From Massiliimicrobium timonense (GTDB lineage Bacteria > Bacillota_I > Bacilli_A > Erysipelotrichales > Coprobacillaceae): 64,000 nucleotides of DNA. Below, in pieces: positions 53,573 through 61,043 of this stretch. The position numbers were made by a program, and so were the translations under genes. The number at the start of each line of letters is the position of its first letter. Position 1 is the stretch's first letter. Under the pieces are notes generated by a model, which worked only from the letters and a program-made list of their open reading frames with translations, searched no databases and was not told the DNA's origin. Location: NCBI RefSeq assembly GCF_002160865.1, contig NZ_NFLJ01000007.1, positions 24,339 to 88,338 on the forward strand. The letters are read 5' to 3'.

Positions 53573-53722
53573 TCAATCTTTATTATTTTTCTTTTGCATG
53601 AAGTTCATCCATTCTTGATGTTGTTTTTTTCTTTGCACAAGAAACAAAATAGGAAAAACAATACTACTACTTGCAATAATCCCTAAAAATGACATAATCA
53701 ATGTCTGATTAATGATTTCCAT
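53573..53722 (-). CDS. Small single-pass membrane protein, 49 residues
   Basis: The 309-base gap between the CNNM and FucO genes contains a short open frame on the minus strand starting MEIINQTLIMSFLG. A hydrophobic stretch spans residues 6-28 and a basic, hydrophilic tail follows (QRKKQHQEW). A GTG two codons upstream has a GGAG site at better spacing and could be the true start. A TATAAT box lies about 30 bases upstream. The TM-plus-basic-tail pattern resembles small bacterial membrane proteins. No family recognised. Confidence 0.5.
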   Translation of the reverse strand: MEIINQTLIMSFLGIIASSSIVFPILFLVQRKKQHQEWMNFMQKKNNKD

Positions 53723-53754
53723 ATGCACATTCACACTCCACGTTTTTTATTATA

Positions 53755-53785
53755 ACAAAAAAAGTACACCTATGATAGATGTACT
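53755..53785 (-). terminator. Terminator after fucO
   Basis: AGTACACCT (53763-53771) and AGATGTACT (53777-53785) form a 9-bp stem with one mismatch, followed on the minus strand by TTTTTTTG. Confidence 0.78.
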
Positions 53786-53795
53786 GAATAATTTA

Positions 53796-54941
53796 TTATA
53801 ATAATGATTGATATAAAGCTTTGATTTCTTCAACACTTGTATCACGAGGATTTCCTGGACAACATGCATCAGCCAATGCACTTTCGCTTAAGAAATCCAA
53901 ATCTTCAGCTTTCACAATATCTTTTAAATCAGCTGGAATACCAACATCTTTAGATAATTGTTTGACTGCATCAATTGCAGCTTGACGATATTCATCTTGA
54001 TTCATACCTGTTGTATCAACACCCATAGCCTGAGCAATATCTTTATATTTTTCTCCAGTATATGGTGCATTGTATTCCATAACTGTAGGTAAAATAATCG
54101 CATTAGCCACACCATGAGGTGTATCATATAATGCTCCTAGAGGATGAGCCATACTGTGAACCAAACCTAAACCAACATTAGAGAATCCCATACCAGCAAT
54201 ATATTGACCTAAAGCCATACCTTCTCTACCTTCTGGTGTATTTTCAACAGCCCCTCTTAAGTTTTTCGCAATGATTTCAATTGCTTTTAAATGGAACATA
54301 TCACTCATTTCCCATGCCCCTTTAGTGATATATCCTTCAATCGCATGAGTTAAAGCATCCATACCTGTTGCAGCAGTTAAACCTTTAGGCATTGAAGCCA
54401 TCATATCTGGATCAACAAATGCAACAACTGGGATATCATGAACATCGACACATACCATTTTTCTATCTTTTTGTGCATCAGTAATAACATAGTTGATAGT
54501 GACTTCAGCAGCTGTACCAGCAGTTGTAGGAACGGCAAAGATTGGTGTACAAGGATTTTTCGTATCAGCCACACCTTCCAAACTTCTGACATCTGAAAAT
54601 TCTGGATTACGATCAATAATACCAATCGCTTTTGCTGTATCCATTGATGATCCACCACCAATAGCAATAATATAATCAGCTTTTGCATTATGCAATGCTT
54701 CTACACCATGTTGTACATTTTCAATTGTTGGATTGGCTTTAATATCTGAATAGATTTCATAAACTAATCCTGCTTCATCTAATAAATCCGTTACTTTTTT
54801 TGTCACTCCAAATTGAATTAAGTCTGGATCAGAACAAACCAATGCTTTTTGAAAACCTCTTGCTTTTGCTTCAGTAACAATTTCATTGATTGCTCCTTTT
54901 CCATGATAACTTGTTTCATTTAATACAAATCTGTTTGCCAT
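53796..54941 (-). CDS. fucO: Iron-dependent alcohol dehydrogenase, lactaldehyde reductase FucO-like
   Basis: A 381-residue group III dehydrogenase. NAD binding is shown by IGGGSSMDTAKA and VPTTAGTAAEVT. The metal site lies in GMDALTHAIEGY and HSMAHPLGALYDTPHG. The N terminus ANRFVLNETSYHGKGA matches FucO, which reduces L-lactaldehyde to 1,2-propanediol during fucose or rhamnose fermentation. No fucose genes are nearby, so a general aldehyde-reductase role is possible. GGAGATG precedes ATG 54941. Its promoter overlaps a Rex-like site. Confidence 0.9.
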   Translation of the reverse strand: MANRFVLNETSYHGKGAINEIVTEAKARGFQKALVCSDPDLIQFGVTKKVTDLLDEAGLVYEIYSDIKANPTIENVQHGVEALHNAKADYIIAIGGGSSMDTAKAIGIIDRNPEFSDVRSLEGVADTKNPCTPIFAVPTTAGTAAEVTINYVITDAQKDRKMVCVDVHDIPVVAFVDPDMMASMPKGLTAATGMDALTHAIEGYITKGAWEMSDMFHLKAIEIIAKNLRGAVENTPEGREGMALGQYIAGMGFSNVGLGLVHSMAHPLGALYDTPHGVANAIILPTVMEYNAPYTGEKYKDIAQAMGVDTTGMNQDEYRQAAIDAVKQLSKDVGIPADLKDIVKAEDLDFLSESALADACCPGNPRDTSVEEIKALYQSLL

Positions 54942-54972
54942 TTTTATTACATCTCCTTTTTGAACTGTCTTT

Positions 54973-55002
54973 ATTTTAGCATTCTTGTGAAAATAAAAAC
55001 AA
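54973..55002 (-). promoter_or_regulatory. fucO promoter overlapped by a Rex-like operator
   Basis: Minus-strand TTGTTT (54997-55002) and TAAAAT (54973-54978) are 18 bases apart. An 18-bp sequence, TTGTGAAAATAAAAACAA on the plus strand (54985-55002), covers the -35 and spacer. Its left half matches Rex half-site TTGTGAA exactly and its right half matches TTAACAA at 5 of 7 positions. Confidence 0.5.
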
Positions 55003-55026
55003 GTGACAAATTCCCCTATCTGTCAC
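55003..55026. promoter_or_regulatory. Inverted repeat GTGACA-N12-TGTCAC
   Basis: GTGACA (55003-55008) and TGTCAC (55021-55026) lie immediately upstream of the fucO -35 element. Possible second regulator site; no known consensus is assigned. Confidence 0.4.
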
Positions 55027-55064
55027 ATTTTATATCTTTCTCATTTTATCATTCATAAAAGCAA

Positions 55065-55131
55065 ATGGAAAGTTAGCTTGACATACAAGATTACTCTGCT
55101 ATAATAAAAGTATGGAAAGTTTGCTTTCCAT
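55065..55131 (+). promoter_or_regulatory. Promoter and twin operators of the XRE regulator
   Basis: TTGACA (55078-55083) and TATAAT (55100-55105) are 16 bases apart. A perfect palindrome, ATGGAAAG-TTTG-CTTTCCAT (55112-55131), lies at the transcription start. A second copy, ATGGAAAGTTAGCTTGACAT (55065-55084), overlaps the -35; 14 of its first 15 bases match. Confidence 0.75.
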
Positions 55132-55147
55132 AGAAAAGAGGAATATT

Positions 55148-55351
55148 TTGAAAAACAGATTAGAAGAATTACGAAAACAAAAAGGTATCAAGCAAGAAGA
55201 TTTAGCTGCAGCACTAGAAGTATCTCGTCAGACAATAGGCTCGTTAGAAAACGGACGATACAACCCCTCTATTCTCTTAGCTTTTAAAATTGCAAGATAT
55301 TTCAACATGCATATTGAAGATATCTTTATCTATGAGGAGGAACAAAAATGA
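55148..55351 (+). CDS. XRE-family transcriptional regulator (YozG-like)
   Basis: A 67-residue helix-turn-helix protein with KNRLEELRKQKGIKQEDLAAALEVSRQTIGSLENGRYNPS, the classic Cro/C1 type found beside small membrane proteins. AGAGG lies 6 bases before a TTG that gives MKNRLEEL, so 55148 is preferred; the upstream ATG at 55112 lies at the predicted transcription start and inside the operator. It overlaps the next gene as ATGA. The palindromes in its promoter suggest autorepression. Confidence 0.9.
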   Translation: MKNRLEELRKQKGIKQEDLAAALEVSRQTIGSLENGRYNPSILLAFKIARYFNMHIEDIFIYEEEQK

Positions 55352-55588
55352 AATATGAAGAACTGTTATCTCAAGAAGAAAGAAATGAACTCAAAAATAT
55401 AACAATAGAGAAAAAAAGGCGAAAGAAACATATGGTTAGATCATTTAGCTAAAGCCAGAGCTTACGAATTGATGATGTGGCTTTATACTATATCTATCAC
55501 TTTACTTGCTTTCTTTCATATTATAAGTTTAATAGCCTTTTTATCTTGCTTGGTTTTTTTATTGTTTGTCAAATATATTTTATCCTAA
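55348..55588 (+). pseudogene. Small membrane protein gene interrupted by a frameshift in an A7 tract
   Basis: The frame starts at ATG 55348 (MKYEELLSQEERNELKN) after AGGAGG and stops early at 55450. Removing one A from the A7 run at 55411-55417 restores a continuous ~79-residue frame to 55588 reading KKGERNIWLDHLAKARAYEL and then two hydrophobic segments (WLYTISITLLAFFHIISLI and AFLSCLVFLLFVKYI). XRE regulators of this kind are usually followed by such a membrane protein. The cause may be true decay, slippage expression or a sequencing error. Confidence 0.7.
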
Positions 55589-55665
55589 GACTATGGCTAT
55601 ACCATAAACACTTTTGAATAGTATAAATATTCTATAAATATTTTTAAAAAGGAAAGAAGATACAA

Positions 55666-56061
55666 ATGAAAAATAAATATCAAATTTGGTACATTGGTTA
55701 TATCATTTCAATATTATTAATTCTTATTATTCTATTAACGGATTTTCCTCAAATGGTTGACATTGGACTCGCTGTATTGTTTAGTGTTATTTTTAGCGTT
55801 TCTCATGTTCAAATATTACACAACAAGATGATGAAAAATGATAATGATTATAAAATCAATGTCATGGACGAACGTCATATCATGATCAAAGAAAAAACAG
55901 GAAATATCACAAATATGGTTAATACCACATTATTAGCTTTCGCAACCATTATATTTATTTGTCTTGATTACATCATTCCAGCCATTATAACTGGTCTAAT
56001 CATCACAATTCAGCCCTTTATACTCATTACTATCAGCACAATGCTTGAAAAAAAGTTATAG
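55666..56061 (+). CDS. Small integral membrane protein downstream of the XRE cassette
   Basis: A 131-residue protein with four hydrophobic segments (about residues 9-25, 33-49, 83-101, 104-124) and a central hydrophilic loop with MDERHIMIKEKTGNITN. The DERxxxIxxKxG loop is shared with DUF2178/YozB-like proteins found next to XRE regulators. GGAAAGAAG precedes ATG 55666. Function unknown; probably co-regulated with the XRE gene. Confidence 0.75.
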   Translation: MKNKYQIWYIGYIISILLILIILLTDFPQMVDIGLAVLFSVIFSVSHVQILHNKMMKNDNDYKINVMDERHIMIKEKTGNITNMVNTTLLAFATIIFICLDYIIPAIITGLIITIQPFILITISTMLEKKL

Positions 56062-56069
56062 GAATCATA

Positions 56070-56116
56070 TAAAAAAGAAAGCTCATCCAAACAATCTGTT
56101 TGATGTGAGCTTTTTT
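56070..56116. terminator. Bidirectional terminator between membrane protein and tetR genes
   Basis: AAAGCTCA pairs with TGAGCTTT and the stem continues through CAAACA with TGTTTG after a small bulge. A-rich and T-rich flanks serve both converging genes. Confidence 0.8.
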
Positions 56117-56126
56117 CAATATCTCA

Positions 56127-56672
56127 TTAAAGATCAGATAAAAGTTGTTCTAATTGAGGTGGCAAAGCCGCAATTAATAAATCTGCCATGTCTTCCGGTG
56201 TCTTCTTCATTCCAGATACTGCCCATTGCACTGTCATTGTAATAGAACCATGACAATACATTTCTAATAAGAACATGATGTCATCAGGAATTGGTCCTAT
56301 TTTTTTACGAATAATATTTTGATAAAACTCTAAAATACATTGATAATCATAATTTTCAATATTATTATAATCTTTTGATTGAAAAGCTTGTATAAAAAAG
56401 ATTTTATCATTCAATAAAAAAGTAAATTTCTTGATTAATCCTTCCCGTAAAGTTGAAGAATTACCAATCTGACGAAATGACTTATCTGCCAGTTTTTCAA
56501 AATACCAGTTAACCAGATCATATTTATCTTTAAAATAACGATAGAAAGTCTGCCTTGTCATGCCACTATGTTTCACAATATCAGTGACTGTCATTTTATC
56601 TAATGATTGTTTCGCCATTAAATCTTTAATACTTTGTGCAAACAAATAACGTGTTGAATCGTGTTCATTCAT
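56127..56672 (-). CDS. TetR-family transcriptional regulator
   Basis: A 181-residue regulator. The N-terminal helix-turn-helix reads MTVTDIVKHSGMTRQTFYRYFKDKYDLVNWYF; the C-terminal ligand part resembles the DhaS-like group. GAGGTGG places the start at 56672 (MNEHDSTRYLF), 27 codons inside the longest frame. It is divergent from the thioredoxin-fold gene, with both promoters in a 127-base gap, so it probably controls that gene or itself. Confidence 0.88.
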   Translation of the reverse strand: MNEHDSTRYLFAQSIKDLMAKQSLDKMTVTDIVKHSGMTRQTFYRYFKDKYDLVNWYFEKLADKSFRQIGNSSTLREGLIKKFTFLLNDKIFFIQAFQSKDYNNIENYDYQCILEFYQNIIRKKIGPIPDDIMFLLEMYCHGSITMTVQWAVSGMKKTPEDMADLLIAALPPQLEQLLSDL

Positions 56673-56691
56673 GTATTCCACCTCTATTTTT

Positions 56692-56720
56692 ATTATAAAA
56701 GAAACAGTTCGTCTAAACAA
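56692..56720 (-). promoter_or_regulatory. tetR promoter
   Basis: Minus-strand TTGTTT (56715-56720) and TATAAT (56692-56697) are 17 bases apart. The partly palindromic GTTCGTCTAAAC (56708-56719) over the -35 is a candidate TetR operator. Confidence 0.65.
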
Positions 56721-56746
56721 GCCCAAACATTCACACAATATTCTTA

Positions 56747-56775
56747 TTGTCATATGACTTGAAATTTGTTAGAAT
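56747..56775 (+). promoter_or_regulatory. Promoter of the thioredoxin-fold protein gene
   Basis: TTGTCA (56747-56752) and TAGAAT (56770-56775) are 17 bases apart, followed by AGGAGG at 56785-56790. Confidence 0.75.
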
Positions 56776-56799
56776 ATGTGCATTAGGAGGCATCAAAAT

Positions 56800-57228
56800 A
56801 TGAATTTTATTAAAAAGTTTGCTAAAGAAATCAGTGTCTTTGGACTCGTACTGTTGATATTCTTAGGACTCTTTATATACCGTCAGGCAACATTTAAAGA
56901 TTATAAAACCATATCTGAAAGTCGATTAACTCAAATGATGAAAGATCAAGAAGATTTTGTTGTTGTTTTAGGTGATTCTACTGACTCAACAATGATGAGC
57001 TATCAGGAAATCATGACAACTTATACAACAAAAAATCGTTCAACACCTTTCTATTATTTAGATACATCTGAAATTAAAGATATTGATAGTTATGTAGAAA
57101 AAACATTTGATACAAATGTCAGTTATCCTGCAACTTTTGTCATTAAAGATGGAAAAGTAGTTGCTAAAAAAGAAGGTTATAATCAATATTATTCTTTATA
57201 TGATTTCATCAAAGAAAATTTCAAATAA
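56800..57228 (+). CDS. Membrane-anchored thioredoxin-fold protein without CxxC
   Basis: A 142-residue protein with one N-terminal membrane helix (about residues 13-31) and an extracytoplasmic thioredoxin-like domain. The cis-proline strand is SYPATFVIKDGKVV. At the active-site position the sequence reads LGDSTDSTMM, so there are no redox cysteines; the fold resembles bacteriocin-transport accessory proteins. AGGAGG places the start at ATG 56800, 8 codons inside the longest frame. A chaperone-like, non-redox role is inferred. Confidence 0.7.
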   Translation: MNFIKKFAKEISVFGLVLLIFLGLFIYRQATFKDYKTISESRLTQMMKDQEDFVVVLGDSTDSTMMSYQEIMTTYTTKNRSTPFYYLDTSEIKDIDSYVEKTFDTNVSYPATFVIKDGKVVAKKEGYNQYYSLYDFIKENFK

Positions 57229-57252
57229 AAAATCCCAACTTGGGATTTTTTT
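57226..57252. terminator. Bidirectional terminator between thioredoxin-fold gene and alr
   Basis: AAAAATCCCA (57228-57237) and TGGGATTTTT (57241-57250) form a 10-bp stem with a 3-base loop. Confidence 0.88.
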
Positions 57253-58327
57253 ACTTTTGATAAATTCTTTCTACACGTTCACTAACTAAACAAACAATTT
57301 CATAAGGAATCGTTGATAATTCCTTAGCCATACGTGCTAATGATATATGTTCACCAAAGATTTCCACACGATCATGCAGATGAACATTTTCATCAACTTT
57401 AACCATCATCTGATCCATACAGATTCTTCCAACAATTGGATAATAATGCCCTGCAATATAGACTTGTCTACCTTGATTCGCACGAATCAATCCATCAGCA
57501 TATCCAATTGGCAATGTCGCAATATATTCATCTTCTAAAGCAGTATAAGTATGTCCATAACCAATACGTTCACCTTTTTTGACTTTTTTAATCATGGCTA
57601 CACGAGTATATAAAGACATCACCTGTTTTAATTCGTCACATTCTTCACCTGATGGATCAATCCCATACATCGCAATACCAATGCGTCCTAAATTAGAGCG
57701 TTCGTCATGATGATACATCATGGCAGCTGAATTTTGACAATGAATATATCGAAATGTATGATTGCCAATCACATCATAGAACATCTCGATTTGACGATGA
57801 TAAGCTTCTTTTTGTAAAGGATCATCAGCTGTCGCAAAATGTGTAAAAACACCATCTACCTGAAAAATAGAATTTTGACAATGAGATAAAATATCTTCAA
57901 ATTCCTTTTTTGATTTAATACCTATACGATTCATTCCCGTATCAATCTTAATATGCACTTTCACTGGTTGATGGTGATGATATAATCTTTGAATTTCATC
58001 CATATAATCTTTTGAAAACAAAGATAATGTAATATCATAACGAATAACCAAATCCAAATCTTCAATAGGAATCGCTCCTAAAACAAGGATATCTTGTTGA
58101 ATCCCAATATTTCTTAAATCAATAGCTTCTTTCAATGTAGCTACACCAAACATTGAAATATGTGGATTATCTTTTAAAACATTCGCAACCTGTTGATAAC
58201 CATGTCCATAAGCATTGGCTTTAATAATAGCCATGAATGGTTTATGAACTTTTTGATATAATGTTTCAACATTATCTTGTATATAATCTAAACGAATACA
58301 GGCATAAGTATCACGATAATGTGTCAC
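57251..58327 (-). CDS. alr: Alanine racemase
   Basis: A 358-residue fold type III PLP enzyme that makes D-alanine for peptidoglycan. PLP Lys is K36 in IIKANAYGHG; the second catalytic Tyr lies in ERIGYGHTYTA; other landmarks are KIDTGMNRIGI, HCQNSAA, GRIGIAMYGI and GRICMDQMMV. A GGGGTGG site 4 bases before GTG 58327 and alignment with RDTYACIRLDYI favour that start; the upstream ATG pair at 58366 has a weaker site. It follows a YdcC-like gene as in Bacillus (ydcC-alr). Confidence 0.95.
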   Translation of the reverse strand: MTHYRDTYACIRLDYIQDNVETLYQKVHKPFMAIIKANAYGHGYQQVANVLKDNPHISMFGVATLKEAIDLRNIGIQQDILVLGAIPIEDLDLVIRYDITLSLFSKDYMDEIQRLYHHHQPVKVHIKIDTGMNRIGIKSKKEFEDILSHCQNSIFQVDGVFTHFATADDPLQKEAYHRQIEMFYDVIGNHTFRYIHCQNSAAMMYHHDERSNLGRIGIAMYGIDPSGEECDELKQVMSLYTRVAMIKKVKKGERIGYGHTYTALEDEYIATLPIGYADGLIRANQGRQVYIAGHYYPIVGRICMDQMMVKVDENVHLHDRVEIFGEHISLARMAKELSTIPYEIVCLVSERVERIYQK

Positions 58328-58375
58328 ATTTCCACCCCTTTTCAATGCTTTAGTATAATCCATCATCTCTTTTTT

Positions 58376-58405
58376 TTCAAGAAAAAATAGGGTTTTCCCC
58401 TATTT
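58376..58405 (-). terminator. Terminator after the YdcC-like gene
   Basis: AAATAGGG (58385-58392) and CCCTATTT (58398-58405) form an 8-bp stem with a 5-base loop and a T-run on the minus strand. It overlaps the stop codon. Confidence 0.78.
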
Positions 58406-59392
58406 CACCTGTGATGACTGCATACTTGATAAAACAGCCAATTTTTCTTGTGTTGTTAAATCATTGGAATAAAGTGAACAAACAACCCCCGAAGAAATGT
58501 ATGTCATCTGTTGATCATTTTCAAAAGCCACACCATCAATCATATCAATCATATGTCCATCAATCGTTTCAGTTTGAAAATCGTCATTATCTTTTGAGGT
58601 TTTTTCAATAATCGTAAAAGATTTATCACCTGTAAATTTTAAGATATGATTGATTTCATCATCAATTGTTGAAACTTTTTCATTTTCTAGTGTAGACCCC
58701 ATCAAAGAAACCGGATAAAGTGGTAAAGAAGCTGCTACACTATCAGGATATTGTGTTTTAGCCGTTTTCATAATATTCTGTTGTAAAAAATCATCCTTTT
58801 TCATCTCTTGATTCATTTCAAATGAAGTTACTTCTACCTTAATCACTTCAACCCCATCCTGATCAAAGACACTAATATAAACAGGTTTCAAATCTTTATC
58901 AAATTTAACTTCCTGACTTTTTACACGCCCATCATTTTCATAAGTCATTGCCCCTTGTACCAAATAACCGTCTTTCACTTTTTCTGATGAATTATCTTTT
59001 AAAAATGTAATTAAAGACTGATAGATGTAAGGCTTTGGTGAATTATCAGGCCATTCACTTTGAAATTGAAAAGCTTGATTTAATGAGGGTGTTAAAACAA
59101 AAACACCTTCATCATTTCTGACAATGACTTGTGACTGATTTAAGGATTTATCATAAAGTTCAACCTTATAATAATGTTTTTCATCAATGTGTGCATAAGT
59201 AGATGTGACTTGATATGATTTTAATTCATCATTTTCTAACATTTCCATATTTCCAATCAATTGATAGCTTTGACACTTACTGGCTTCTTTAATTAAATCA
59301 TCAAGTGATGATGACTTAAAGAAAAATATCCCAGTACCTACAACAATCACCGCAACAACAATGATGATTGTTAAAATGACTTTTTTATTCAT
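58400..59392 (-). CDS. LolA-like/YdcC-type membrane-anchored protein
   Basis: A 330-residue protein with an N-terminal membrane anchor (VILTIIIVVAVIVVGTGIFFF) and an extracytoplasmic domain. The domain contains HYYKVELYDKS, QVIVRNDEGVFVLTPSLNQAFQFQ and DLKPVYISVFDQDG, matching the LolA-like beta fold of YdcC/GerS proteins. Those are lipoproteins linked to sporulation and germination; here no lipobox Cys is present. It is directly upstream of alr, the ydcC-alr order of Bacillus, which supports the assignment. AGGAGG precedes ATG 59392. Confidence 0.78.
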   Translation of the reverse strand: MNKKVILTIIIVVAVIVVGTGIFFFKSSSLDDLIKEASKCQSYQLIGNMEMLENDELKSYQVTSTYAHIDEKHYYKVELYDKSLNQSQVIVRNDEGVFVLTPSLNQAFQFQSEWPDNSPKPYIYQSLITFLKDNSSEKVKDGYLVQGAMTYENDGRVKSQEVKFDKDLKPVYISVFDQDGVEVIKVEVTSFEMNQEMKKDDFLQQNIMKTAKTQYPDSVAASLPLYPVSLMGSTLENEKVSTIDDEINHILKFTGDKSFTIIEKTSKDNDDFQTETIDGHMIDMIDGVAFENDQQMTYISSGVVCSLYSNDLTTQEKLAVLSSMQSSQVK

Positions 59393-59485
59393 AATTCTTC
59401 CTCCTCATCACATTTTATGATGTGACTATTTTTTTATGAATAAAGTTGAAAGTCTTGGTTATAATATCATTAGGAGGATAGATAA

Positions 59486-59680
59486 ATGAATATGATACAG
59501 AAAATTGCTTTAGTTTTTACCATTATTGGTGCAATCAACTGGGGACTCATAGGCCTCTTTAATTTTAATTTAGTGGAAGCTATTTTTGGCGATGCCCTTT
59601 TAAGTGCCATTATTTATATGATTGTTGGTATTGCTGGTATTATTAATATTATGTTATTATTTACTGATTTAGATCAGTAA
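59486..59680 (+). CDS. DUF378 membrane protein
   Basis: A 64-residue protein with two hydrophobic helices. The motif FTIIGAINWGLIGLFNFNLVEAIFG followed by SAIIYMIVGIAGI is the DUF378 signature. Function unknown. AGGAGGATAGATAA precedes ATG 59486 and a TATAAT box lies about 27 bases upstream. Monocistronic. Confidence 0.9.
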   Translation: MNMIQKIALVFTIIGAINWGLIGLFNFNLVEAIFGDALLSAIIYMIVGIAGIINIMLLFTDLDQ

Positions 59681-59736
59681 AAAAAGACTGTAACGAACAA
59701 ATAGCCTTATGACTTTTTATTCGTTCAGTCTTTTTT
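59679..59736. terminator. Bidirectional terminator between DUF378 and HAD genes
   Basis: AAAAAGACTG and CAGTCTTTTT form the base of a long hairpin that continues through ACGAA with TTCGT; suitable T-runs exist on both strands. Confidence 0.85.
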
Positions 59737-60337
59737 ATTGAAAATCACTCACTTGTCCAGTTTTTAAAGCAATTCTTTTACGATTTTTGACTAACGATAA
59801 CATCGGTAAATCTGATGTGGAATCAGAATAAGCAATAGAATGTTCAAAATCTATTTCCATGTTCTTTGATTTTAAATAATTGAGGATACGTGGAACTTTT
59901 TCTTGACCTTTACAGTTTAAACCAACTATCTGACTTGTGCCATGTTTTGTTTTTGTGCCTAACAAAACATCACAAGGTAATTGCTGATATTGCATATAAG
60001 CTTCACATGAAGCTGTACATATAATCACAACATATCCTTGATGTTTTTCCTGCTCCATTTGTTTAACTATATGTGAATAATAACTAGGAATAACTTCCTG
60101 TTGATAGAATGTTTTTAGCTGTGCATCCGTCATATAATCTAAAGGAAATAATAGAGCTGATTTGGCTTTTTCAAAACTGACCACATGAAGTAAATATAAT
60201 CCATAGTAGAAAGCAACCTTAAAGAAATAAAAACAATGGATGGGATGCTTTTTTAAATCATATTTTAACAAACGGACAATCGAATCACCAGAAGCAATCG
60301 TATTATCAAAATCATACAGAGCAACACGCTGCAGCAT
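59735..60337 (-). CDS. HAD-IB family phosphatase (SerB-like)
   Basis: A 200-residue HAD hydrolase. Nucleophile and acid are D9 and D11 in LYDFDNTIASGDS; motif II is IICTASCEAY and motif IV is AYSDSTSDLPML. The insertion KKHPIHCFYFFKVAFYYGLYL is hydrophobic and membrane-associated in this group. The substrate is unknown; relatives act on phosphoserine or lipid phosphates. Its ATG overlaps the deoD stop (TAATG). Confidence 0.82.
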   Translation of the reverse strand: MLQRVALYDFDNTIASGDSIVRLLKYDLKKHPIHCFYFFKVAFYYGLYLLHVVSFEKAKSALLFPLDYMTDAQLKTFYQQEVIPSYYSHIVKQMEQEKHQGYVVIICTASCEAYMQYQQLPCDVLLGTKTKHGTSQIVGLNCKGQEKVPRILNYLKSKNMEIDFEHSIAYSDSTSDLPMLSLVKNRKRIALKTGQVSDFQ

Positions 60338-61038
60338 TAAGCAATCTCCAATGCGATTTCCATCATTGTTGTAAAAGTTTGTTCTCTTTCTTTAGCTGTT
60401 GTTTCTTCTTGTGTCACTAAAGAATCAGAAACAGTCAGCAATGTAAGAGCTTTTTTTCCTAAATAAGCTGCTGTCGCAAATAAAGCATAAGATTCCATTT
60501 CGACACCTAGACATCCCATAGATGCCCATTTCTTACCAGAATCTTGATCTGCATGATAGAAAATATCTGAAGCAATCACATTTCCAACATGATATGTCGC
60601 ATTTTTCAACTTAGCCTGTTCAACAGCTTTTTCTAATAAATCATAGGAACTAATCGCTGAATAAGTTCCAGGCAGTTCAAACTGATGAGCAAAATTACTA
60701 TCCGTACAAGAACCCTGTACAATAATAATATCTCTTAAATGAACATCTTTTTGTAAAGAACCACATGAACCAATACGAATAATGGCTTCTACATCATATT
60801 GTGTAAAAAGTTCATGTGAATAAATACCGATAGATGGCTGTCCCATTCCTGAACCCATAATAGATACTTGTTTACCATGATAATATCCTGTATATCCAAA
60901 CATATTTCTCACAGCATTAAATTGATGAACATCTTCCAAATAATGTTCTGCTAAAAATTTTGCACGTAAAGGATCTCCAGGCATTAAGACTGTTTTTGCA
61001 ATTTCTCCTTTTTGTGCTTGATTATGTGGTGTTGACAT
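60337..61038 (-). CDS. deoD: Purine-nucleoside phosphorylase DeoD-type
   Basis: A 233-residue hexameric PNP that splits purine nucleosides with phosphate. Landmarks are TPHNQAQKGEIAKTVLMPGDPLRAKF, NMFGYTG, GSGMGQPSIGIYS, IRIGSCGS, GVEMESYALFATA and LTVSDSL (catalytic Asp). AAGGAGGA places the start at ATG 61038, three codons inside the longest frame. It lies in one transcription unit with two lipoproteins upstream and the HAD gene downstream. Confidence 0.95.
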   Translation of the reverse strand: MSTPHNQAQKGEIAKTVLMPGDPLRAKFLAEHYLEDVHQFNAVRNMFGYTGYYHGKQVSIMGSGMGQPSIGIYSHELFTQYDVEAIIRIGSCGSLQKDVHLRDIIIVQGSCTDSNFAHQFELPGTYSAISSYDLLEKAVEQAKLKNATYHVGNVIASDIFYHADQDSGKKWASMGCLGVEMESYALFATAAYLGKKALTLLTVSDSLVTQEETTAKEREQTFTTMMEIALEIA

Positions 61039-61043
61039 CAAAA

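Noticed and set aside
55112..55147. Upstream ATG for the XRE regulator
   Set aside because: It lies at the predicted transcription start inside the palindrome; the TTG at 55148 has a proper AGAGG site.
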